DNA from: Parabacteroides sp.
GTDB taxonomy: Bacteria > Bacteroidota > Bacteroidia > Bacteroidales > Tannerellaceae
Length of the DNA stretch: 5,177 bases
NCBI GenBank assembly: GCA_019411205.1
Contig: DXRF01000051.1
Coordinates: 1 to 5,177, forward strand
Reading direction: 5' to 3'
Each line of letters opens with the position of its first letter. Position 1 is the stretch's first letter. The notes under the pieces were generated by a model that was given only the letters and a program-made list of their open reading frames with translations, was not told the origin of the DNA and ran no database searches. Below are positions 1 to 5,177 of this stretch, one piece after another. Both the position numbers and the translations under genes were made by a program.

Positions 1-2
1 TC

Positions 3-77
3 AAGAAGGGAAAAACAGCCATTATTATTAGCAATTTGACCTGGTGCATATGGAAAGAAATAAAAAAAGACAATTGA
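3..77 (+). CDS. Possible C-terminal tail of an unidentified rightward gene (partial)
   Basis: Frame 3 is open from the left edge for 24 codons and stops with TGA at 75-77. The residues end in LTWCIWKEIKKDN, a plausible lysine-rich C-terminus, but they are too few to assign a family. Supporting context is indirect: the hairpin at 62-119 has a T tract on the right side, as expected if a rightward gene ends here and converges on manC. The stop codon would lie inside the left arm of that hairpin, which is tight but not unusual. Frame 1 is also open from the edge, to TGA at 37-39, and could equally be the true frame. A leftward frame starting at an ATG near 50 also runs to the edge and looks hydrophobic. 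The call is therefore weak. Confidence 0.3.
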   Translation, partial: KKGKTAIIISNLTWCIWKEIKKDN

Positions 78-119
78 CAACTAAAAGGCGGATCCTTGGT
101 TGTCAATTGTCATTTTTTT
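62..119. terminator. Bidirectional rho-independent terminator
   Basis: A perfect 13-bp inverted repeat, GACAATTGACAAC at 69-81 and GTTGTCAATTGTC at 99-111, is flanked by seven A's at 62-68 on the left and seven T's at 113-119 on the right. A small inner pairing (AAGG 85-88 with CCTT 94-97) can shorten the loop. Read rightward the stem is followed by a U tract; read leftward the A tract becomes a U tract as well. It can therefore end the leftward manC transcript (stop codon at 158-160) and any rightward transcript entering from the left edge. Confidence 0.88.
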
Positions 120-157
120 GATCATTATGAGTCGTCTGATTATTTGGTATTTATCAA

Positions 158-1237
158 TTAATTAAACTCTTTTCCATATTTCATTTGTGCATCGGCAACG
201 AATTGTTTGATGCGTTGTTCATCCTCTTTTTTACAGATCAAGAGGACATTGCCGGATTCGGCCACGATGCAATCATTGATACCTTGTATAACGGCGAGGC
301 GTTTAGGGTTGTCGAGAGCAACGATATTACCACTGCTTTCGTACATCATTGCTTCGCTTTTCAGGAGCGCATTATTTTGTTCGTCTTTCTTCGCCAGGTC
401 AAACAGTGATCCCCATGTTCCAAGGTCGGCCCAACCGAAGTCGACGCAGAGCATATATACGTTGTCAGCTTTTTCCATGATCCCGTAATCGATGGAGATA
501 TTCAAGCAGTAAGGGAAATTCTCGGCTATGAAATCGCGTTCTTCCGCTGTGTTGAACTTTTCTTTGCCCAAATCGAAACGAAGGGAGATGTCGGGGAGGA
601 ATTTAGAGAATGCTTCCAAAATAGCGTTGACGTTCCAGACGAAAAGACCGGAGTTCCAGAAAAACTCACCGCTCTCCATAAATACTTTTGCCAGTTCTAA
701 GTCTGGCTTTTCAGTAAAAGTCTTCACTTTTGTAAATTCGCCCAGCATGATATCGCTGCTTTGGATATATCCATAGCCTGTTTCGGGACGGCTCGGTTTG
801 ATGCCCAACGTAACCAGTGCATTATTGTCTTTTACAAAGTTGAGACTTTTCTGCACATCTTTCAGGAAGATGTCCTCTTTCAGAATCAAATGGTCGGAAG
901 GAGCGACGACAATGTTTGCATTCGGGTTGCAAGCCTTGATATGATATGCTGCATAAGCGATACAAGGAGCTGTATTACGACGTGCCGGTTCTAATAATAT
1001 TTGCGATTCTCCCAACTCTGGCAGTTGCTCTTTTACAAGTGAAGCGTATTGCTCATTTGTTACGATATAGATATTTTCGATCGGAATAATCTTGGAGAAA
1101 CGATCGAATGTCATCTGTAGCAGCGACCGGCCTGTACCGAAAAAGTCAAGAAACTGTTTAGGGTAGCTTTCTCTGCTGAAAGGCCAAAAACGGCTTCCGA
1201 TCCCACCGCTCATGATAACGCAGTAATTATCTTTCAT
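158..1237 (-). CDS. manC: Mannose-1-phosphate guanylyltransferase (GDP-mannose pyrophosphorylase)
   Basis: This enzyme makes GDP-mannose from mannose-1-phosphate and GTP in the cytoplasm, the precursor for mannose and, via GDP-mannose dehydratase, fucose residues in glycans. The 359-residue protein carries the full nucleotidyltransferase signature. It has GGIGSRFWPFSR at 11-22 with PKQF at 26-29 (the pyrophosphorylase loop), EPARRNTAP at 83-91, APSDH at 112-116 (metal-binding Asp), ETGYGYI at 152-158, FTEKP at 174-178, WNSGLFVW at 194-201, DYGIMEKA at 250-257 and FGWADLGTW at 267-275. The length fits the short, single-function form; the C-terminal cupin isomerase domain of the bifunctional ~470-residue enzymes is absent. 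The ATG at 1235-1237 is the first possible start, because an in-frame stop lies 18 nt upstream (1256-1258). A TAACTTTG -7 element lies just upstream, and a strong terminator follows the stop, so it is probably monocistronic. The family is certain; the symbol follows common usage. Confidence 0.96.
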   Translation of the reverse strand: MKDNYCVIMSGGIGSRFWPFSRESYPKQFLDFFGTGRSLLQMTFDRFSKIIPIENIYIVTNEQYASLVKEQLPELGESQILLEPARRNTAPCIAYAAYHIKACNPNANIVVAPSDHLILKEDIFLKDVQKSLNFVKDNNALVTLGIKPSRPETGYGYIQSSDIMLGEFTKVKTFTEKPDLELAKVFMESGEFFWNSGLFVWNVNAILEAFSKFLPDISLRFDLGKEKFNTAEERDFIAENFPYCLNISIDYGIMEKADNVYMLCVDFGWADLGTWGSLFDLAKKDEQNNALLKSEAMMYESSGNIVALDNPKRLAVIQGINDCIVAESGNVLLICKKEDEQRIKQFVADAQMKYGKEFN

Positions 1238-1270
1238 GATGATCCAGGTTGTTTTTTAGTTATACTCTTA

Positions 1271-1278
1271 CAAAGTTA
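1271..1278 (-). promoter_or_regulatory. Bacteroidetes-type -7 element for manC
   Basis: Read on the minus strand this is TAACTTTG, a perfect match to the TAnnTTTG element used by the Bacteroidetes primary sigma factor. It ends 33 nt before the manC ATG, predicting a leader of roughly 25-30 nt. I found no clear TTTG -33 element at the expected distance, so the promoter may be moderate or depend on an activator. Confidence 0.6.
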
Positions 1279-1349
1279 ACGAAATATTCCGGGATTTCGT
1301 CTATCCATAAGTCCTAAGAAGATATAAAATGAAAAAAAAGAGGAAAATG

Positions 1350-1380
1350 TTTGCAGGTTTAAAAATAATGTCTACCTTTG
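1350..1380 (+). promoter_or_regulatory. Bacteroidetes-type promoter for tRNA-Leu
   Basis: A TTTG -33 element at 1350-1353 and a TACCTTTG -7 element at 1373-1380 (perfect TAnnTTTG) are separated by 19 nt, the arrangement expected of strong housekeeping promoters in this phylum. Transcription would begin near 1387, giving about 30 nt of leader before the tRNA at 1417. Confidence 0.8.
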
Positions 1381-1416
1381 CAACGCAATTGAGAAACAAA
1401 CTTACTCAAAGCAAAT

Positions 1417-1500
1417 GCCCAGATGGCGGAATTGGTAGACGCGTTGGTCTCAAACACCAATGGATTCACTTCCATCCCGGTTCGATCCCGGGTCTGGGTA
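1417..1500 (+). tRNA. tRNA-Leu, anticodon CAA
   Basis: An 84-nt class II tRNA. The acceptor arms are GCCCAGA (1417-1423) and TCTGGGT (1493-1499); the first pair is G-U, as in E. coli leucine tRNAs. The D region includes GGTAGAC. The anticodon stem TTGGT/ACCAA encloses the loop CTCAAAC, placing anticodon CAA at 1451-1453, which reads UUG. The long variable arm TGGA-TTCACT-TCCA is typical of leucine. The T arm is CCCGG-TTCGATC-CCGGG, and the discriminator base is A1500. The next bases are CGA, so the 3' CCA is not encoded and must be added by the CCA-adding enzyme. It has its own promoter upstream and terminator immediately downstream, so it is a single-gene unit. Confidence 0.97.
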
Positions 1501-1503
1501 CGA

Positions 1504-1544
1504 AAAATCCTGATAATCATTGATTGTCAGGATTTTCTGCTTTT
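1504..1544 (+). terminator. Rho-independent terminator of the tRNA-Leu gene
   Basis: AAAATCCTGA (1504-1513) pairs perfectly with TCAGGATTTT (1527-1536). The stem continues through one G-U and three A-T pairs to a 5-nt loop (CATTG). The right arm ends in four T's, with another T run at 1541-1544. The hairpin begins only three bases after the tRNA discriminator base. Confidence 0.85.
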
Positions 1545-1659
1545 ATAAGGCGTGTAAATCTTTTAATGGTTTAATAAAGTAATGAAAGCTTTTCTGGTTC
1601 CGTTTGTATGGTGGGCGGTTCTTTGCTTTGGAATATAAACTTAATAAGATGCTAATATC

Positions 1660-2820
1660 ATGATGAAGAGTCAGAATTCGGCAATTGGCCGACCACATGT
1701 CGTTTGGCTGGATGTGGTACGTTTTGTCGCCATGTTTACCGTGGTTTGTTGCCATAGTGCAGATCCGTTTAACTTTTACCCGGGCGAACCACCTGCTAAT
1801 ATCGATCAGATTAAGTTTTGGGGAGCTGCCTATGGATCGTTCCTCCGTCCCTGCGTCCCTTTGTTTGTGATGATAACGGGAGCCCTGCTGTTGCCGGTGA
1901 AGGGTGATATTTCCATTTTTTATAAAAAGAGAATCAGCCGTGTCTTTTGGCCTTTCCTGATCTGGTCGGTGTTTTATAATCTGTTTCCTTGGATAACTGG
2001 GCTGCTCGGTTTGTCACCGAAGGTGATTTTGGACTTTTTCCCCTATTCAGGCGAAGAAGTAGCCCGTCAGTCGTTGGGGGTTTCCTTGAGGTATATTGCG
2101 GAGATACCGTTGAATTTTTCGATTGTGGATGTGCATATGTGGTATATCTATCTATTGATCGGGTTGTACTTGTACTTGCCTATTTTCTCTGCCTGGGTAG
2201 AAAAAGCCTCTGAAAAGGCCAAGCTATGGTTCCTGTTGGCCTGGGGCGTGTCGACTTTGCTGCCTTATTACTATCAGTTCGTTTCGCCTTATGTCTGGGG
2301 CGGTTGTTCTTGGAACTCTTTCAATATGTTGTATTATTTTGCCGGGTTCAATGGTTATCTGCTTTTAGGCCATTATTTGCGCAATCACGATTGGAGCCTG
2401 AATAAAATTCTGTTGGTCGGGATCCCGATGTTCTTGGCGGGTTATGCCGTAACTTTTTTGGGTTTCCGTTATGTAACCGCCTTGCCGGAATACAGTGAAG
2501 AATTGCTGGAACTTTTCTTTACCTACTGTTCTCTTAATGTCGTGATGATGACGATCCCCGTTTTCCTGTTGGCGAAGAAGGTAGACGTACGGTCCGAAAA
2601 GATCAAGAGTCTGTTGGCGAACCTGACGACTTGCGGGTTTGGAATCTATATGGTGCATTATTTCTTTACCGGTCCGAGTGTTGTCCTGATGCGTGCCTTG
2701 CATGTTCCGGTAGCTTTGCAGATACCTGCCGCCGCAGTTGTCGCATTTGCTATTTCCTGGTTGATTGTAGCCGCTATTTACCGGTTGATGGGGAAGAAAG
2801 CCAGATATGTTGTAGGGTAG
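1660..2820 (+). CDS. Acyltransferase-3 family integral membrane acyltransferase
   Basis: A 386-residue, strongly hydrophobic protein with about ten membrane segments, the usual size and layout for stand-alone acyltransferase-3 (PF01757-type) enzymes such as WecH. These transfer acyl groups, often acetyl, to sugars of surface glycans or peptidoglycan at the inner membrane. Family hallmarks visible are WLDVVRF at 16-22 followed by H32 at the end of membrane segment 1 (the conserved, probably catalytic His); R63-P64 and PLFVMITGALLLP at 67-79; the basic KKRISR loop at 89-94 before WPFLIW; HMWYIYLLIGLY at 159-170; and GFGIYMVH at 326-333. The start at 1660 is bounded by an in-frame TAA at 1645-1647; a second ATG at 1663 could be used instead. 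There is no strong ribosome-binding site and no clear TAnnTTTG upstream. No glycosyltransferase or polymer gene is adjacent, so the acceptor is unknown. Family confidence is high, substrate confidence low. Confidence 0.9.
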   Translation: MMKSQNSAIGRPHVVWLDVVRFVAMFTVVCCHSADPFNFYPGEPPANIDQIKFWGAAYGSFLRPCVPLFVMITGALLLPVKGDISIFYKKRISRVFWPFLIWSVFYNLFPWITGLLGLSPKVILDFFPYSGEEVARQSLGVSLRYIAEIPLNFSIVDVHMWYIYLLIGLYLYLPIFSAWVEKASEKAKLWFLLAWGVSTLLPYYYQFVSPYVWGGCSWNSFNMLYYFAGFNGYLLLGHYLRNHDWSLNKILLVGIPMFLAGYAVTFLGFRYVTALPEYSEELLELFFTYCSLNVVMMTIPVFLLAKKVDVRSEKIKSLLANLTTCGFGIYMVHYFFTGPSVVLMRALHVPVALQIPAAAVVAFAISWLIVAAIYRLMGKKARYVVG

Positions 2821-2950
2821 TTGCTCCCTTATTTGTCCGTTTTTGCACTGACTGGATGTCAATGCCAGAATCGGGACTGTAAAAAGAGTGTTTTTATCAT
2901 AATGTGACTCAAATACAAGCATATTAGGCTTTTGATATAAAAAAATGCTG

Positions 2951-2958
2951 TACTTTTG
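2951..2958 (+). promoter_or_regulatory. Bacteroidetes-type -7 element for the sensor gene
   Basis: TACTTTTG is a perfect TAnnTTTG match ending 27 nt before the ATG at 2986. A TTTG lies upstream at 2931-2934, but the gap is 16 nt rather than the 19 seen at the tRNA promoter, so the -33 contact may be poor. Predicted transcription start is near 2965, giving a leader of about 20 nt. It suggests the sensor is transcribed independently of the acyltransferase gene. Confidence 0.55.
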
Positions 2959-2985
2959 TGGGTATAGTCTAATAACAACGGGATA

Positions 2986-5177
2986 ATGATGCTAAATGAC
3001 AAGTCAATAATCGGCGAACTACTGATAATTTTATTTGTTTTTACTCTTTCTCTTTTCCCAGCAAAGGCAAGGACGACAAGCATCGATGGTCAGAAGGTTT
3101 TGGTCATTAGCTCTTATTCTCCTATCAAAGAAGAGGGAAACCATCTGATTGCGTCTTTTATAGATCAGATGCGAGTAGATTCGAAAGCGAAAATATTTGT
3201 CGAGTATATGGACTGTGAGGCATCTCCCGTCTTTGATGCCTGGGTTGGATGGATGCAGCAGCTTTTTGCTGCTTATAAGGTAAAGCCGGATGTGATTGTG
3301 TTGCTTGGCAACGAAGCTTGGTCTTCCTATCGGGTCACTTGTGTGGATAGCTGGCATGATATTCCTGTCGTGTTGGGTTATGTGAAAGGATCCTTCATCG
3401 ATTATGAAAATAAAGATAAGAAGTTGTATTCGGTTGCCGATATGATGCCGATGAAAGAGTCGTTCGGTGATTTTAAGGTAACGGGATATTCCTATAAGGA
3501 TTTTGTCATTGAGAACTTGTTGTTGATAAAACGGCTTCAGCCGCATATCCGCAAAGTAGCGTTTTGTTATGACAATCGTTATAATATGGCGTTTTTCGAG
3601 TCCTATATCTACGATCTTTTTAAGCAGATCGATTCGCTCGACCTCCGCTATATGGATGGTTGCAAACTGTCTACTCCCCAATTGCTTGATTCGATTGCAT
3701 GCATGGATGATTCCTATGCCATCTTATCGGCGGGATGGTATACCGATGCCCTCCAATATCCCCATGCCCATTCGATGCTCCACAATGAATTGGCACGCTA
3801 TACGTCCAAGCCGGTTTATCAGATTTTGGATCAGGGCACGTCGAACATGAATTACATCGGCGGCTATTTTATTTCCGGGGAGGATTTGGGTAAAGACCTG
3901 GCCTTGTTGACCCATAGTGTCCTGACGAAAGGGGTCGAACATAGTCCGGCTTTTCAGTTCACTCCTTCACATCCCAATTACTATATCAATTATCCGACGT
4001 TCGTGGCCTCAGGGATTGATCCCTCGTTATTGCCAGAAAATACGGTGTTCTATAACGAAGAACCTTCATTATGGCAGGAACATCCGGTAGAAGTGATCCT
4101 GTTTGTCTGTATGGTTATCCTGATGGTGGTCATCTTTATCGGTATCTTAAATTACAGGAAACGCCAGGAAGACGCTTACAAGACGGCAAATGCCAAAATG
4201 ATGGAGCTTCTGAGCCGGATGCCGGATATGGCGACCATTTTTGATTCAGATCTGAATGTAGTAGATATCGTGAATCCGGAGAACCACATTTGGAAGGGTG
4301 TCGACACGAGATGCCAGATTGGGAAAAATCTGAAGGATCTTCATCTTGAATATCCGCAGGCAAAAGAGATGCTGGATGAAATCATCCTGCATGTGAAACG
4401 AACGGTCGAAACGGGTGAGGTGACTGTCTTTAATTGCAAGTACGGAAAAAAAGACCAGATCAAATATACAAAGGCACGTGTTGTGCCGTTCGAGAATAAT
4501 TCGGTTATTTGCTTTACCCACGATGTGACCCCTTATGTCGTTGCCGAAAAGGAAAACCTGCGTTTGAAAACATTCCTGCAATCGATCATGGATAACCTGC
4601 CGGTAGGATTGTTTATCAAAGATGTGGGTAACGAGTACCGCTATTTGTTCTACAACAACAAAGTTTCCGATTTTTATAAAGAGGCCTTTGATTGTATGCT
4701 GGGAAAGAATGATTTCGAAGTGGACGATTTGAAAGCTTCCCTTTTCCGGGAAGAAGATAACCGGGTATTGCAAAGCGACAATCCGATCTCCTTTAACCGG
4801 GTATTGTTTGATGAAGAAACCGGACTGCCCGTCCGTTGGGCTGTCACCACCAAGACACGTCTGGAAGATAAAGAGGGGAACCTCTATATTGTTGCCACGA
4901 TGGTCGATACGACGGATATCCGCAGGAATGAACTAGAGCTGGATAATATACGCCGGGAGCTGTCTGTTGCTCTTGATGCCGGCTCCTTGTCGGCTTGGTG
5001 CTACAACGTACGGAAGAATGCATTTACTTCCCTCTATCGGAAGACGTTAGCAAGCGACGGCTTGAGCAATAAAGGCGCGCTAGATTTATTGCATCCGGAT
5101 GACAAGGAGAAATACAGCCGGTTTATGTCCCGCCTGTCTGAAGGAGTAGATAACAAACTGAGGGAAGTGTTCCGCTT
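2986..5177 (+). CDS. Membrane PAS-domain sensor, probable (hybrid) histidine kinase, C-terminus beyond window
   Basis: The frame is open for 730 codons to the right edge. An N-terminal signal or anchor segment (hydrophobic 12-25, possible cleavage after AKA at 26-28) leads to a periplasmic domain at about 36-365. This begins KVLVISSYSP (37-46) and contains PDVIVLLGNEAW, IPVVLGY and a repeated alpha/beta rhythm, resembling the ABC-type substrate-binding-protein domains used as sensors in Bacteroidetes and LuxQ-like kinases. A membrane segment spans 370-388, followed by the basic NYRKR. The cytoplasmic part starts with PAS-like domains at about 406-515 (RMPDMATIFD) and 530-645 (SIMDNLPVGLFIKD, ending VATMVDTTDIR), then a short linker and a third from about 660 with LHPDDKEKY. 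No kinase H-box, ATPase or receiver lies inside the window, so the kinase output is inferred from architecture. The start is bounded by an in-frame TAG at 2965-2967; ATG 2989 is an alternative. Ligand and regulated genes are unknown. Confidence 0.88.
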   Translation, partial: MMLNDKSIIGELLIILFVFTLSLFPAKARTTSIDGQKVLVISSYSPIKEEGNHLIASFIDQMRVDSKAKIFVEYMDCEASPVFDAWVGWMQQLFAAYKVKPDVIVLLGNEAWSSYRVTCVDSWHDIPVVLGYVKGSFIDYENKDKKLYSVADMMPMKESFGDFKVTGYSYKDFVIENLLLIKRLQPHIRKVAFCYDNRYNMAFFESYIYDLFKQIDSLDLRYMDGCKLSTPQLLDSIACMDDSYAILSAGWYTDALQYPHAHSMLHNELARYTSKPVYQILDQGTSNMNYIGGYFISGEDLGKDLALLTHSVLTKGVEHSPAFQFTPSHPNYYINYPTFVASGIDPSLLPENTVFYNEEPSLWQEHPVEVILFVCMVILMVVIFIGILNYRKRQEDAYKTANAKMMELLSRMPDMATIFDSDLNVVDIVNPENHIWKGVDTRCQIGKNLKDLHLEYPQAKEMLDEIILHVKRTVETGEVTVFNCKYGKKDQIKYTKARVVPFENNSVICFTHDVTPYVVAEKENLRLKTFLQSIMDNLPVGLFIKDVGNEYRYLFYNNKVSDFYKEAFDCMLGKNDFEVDDLKASLFREEDNRVLQSDNPISFNRVLFDEETGLPVRWAVTTKTRLEDKEGNLYIVATMVDTTDIRRNELELDNIRRELSVALDAGSLSAWCYNVRKNAFTSLYRKTLASDGLSNKGALDLLHPDDKEKYSRFMSRLSEGVDNKLREVFR

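Noticed and set aside
1..50. Leftward reading frame from an ATG near 50 with a hydrophobic, signal-peptide-like start
   Set aside because: It has only 16 codons before the edge, and it would sit directly behind the terminator with no room for a promoter.
1329..1523. Short rightward ORF of 64 codons containing PDGGIGRRVGL
   Set aside because: It runs straight through the tRNA-Leu gene; the GGIGRRVG-like peptide is simply the translation of the tRNA D region, a well-known source of spurious protein annotations.
1603..1630. TTTG (1603-1606) and TTGCTTTG (1623-1630) as a promoter for the acyltransferase gene
   Set aside because: The second element lacks the conserved A of TAnnTTTG and the 16-nt spacing is short; too degenerate to annotate.
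2880..2896. Small inverted repeat TAAAAA-GAGTG-TTTTTA as a terminator for the acyltransferase gene
   Set aside because: The stem is only six A-T pairs with no GC core, too weak to support a terminator call.
2365..2922. Leftward ORF of 185 codons
   Set aside because: It is antisense to the end of the acyltransferase gene; the product is rich in His, Gln and Asn as expected of a shadow frame, with no family motif.
3031..3681. Leftward ORF of 216 codons
   Set aside because: It lies entirely antisense to the sensor gene, which has coherent domains and membrane segments in its own frame. The antisense product has no recognisable motif.
4246..4773. Leftward ORF of 175 codons
   Set aside because: It is antisense to the PAS region of the sensor gene, and I see no independent support for it.

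Overview
The window looks like a chromosomal segment from a gut Bacteroidales bacterium, probably Bacteroides or Parabacteroides. Three things point there: perfect copies of the Bacteroidetes -7 promoter element TAnnTTTG upstream of three transcription units, start codons without a strong Shine-Dalgarno sequence, and a long PAS-rich sensor protein with a substrate-binding-protein-like periplasmic part. The genus is an inference; no species marker is present.

Layout. Positions 1-77 may hold the tail of a rightward gene. A strong hairpin with A/T tracts on both sides (62-119) can terminate transcription in both directions. Next comes a complete leftward gene for mannose-1-phosphate guanylyltransferase (158-1237, manC type, without the isomerase domain). 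The gap 1238-1416 carries divergent promoters, one for manC and one for a tRNA-Leu(CAA) gene (1417-1500) that has its own terminator (1504-1544). A rightward multi-pass membrane acyltransferase of the acyltransferase-3 family follows (1660-2820). A second rightward gene starts at 2986 and runs off the right edge. It encodes a large membrane sensor with a signal peptide, a periplasmic domain, one internal membrane segment and at least two complete PAS-like domains plus the start of a third; it is very probably the input half of a (hybrid) sensor histidine kinase.

How they fit together. manC supplies GDP-mannose (and hence GDP-fucose) for glycans, and the acyltransferase may decorate a surface glycan. 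However, the genes are separate transcription units on different strands with a tRNA between them, so a shared pathway is only a possibility. The sensor has its own -7 element and no response regulator or target gene is visible within the window. I see no mobile element, CRISPR array, phage gene or toxin-antitoxin pair. Apart from the sensor, whose ligand and output domains are unknown, this is an ordinary housekeeping/accessory junction and I did not find a convincing new system.
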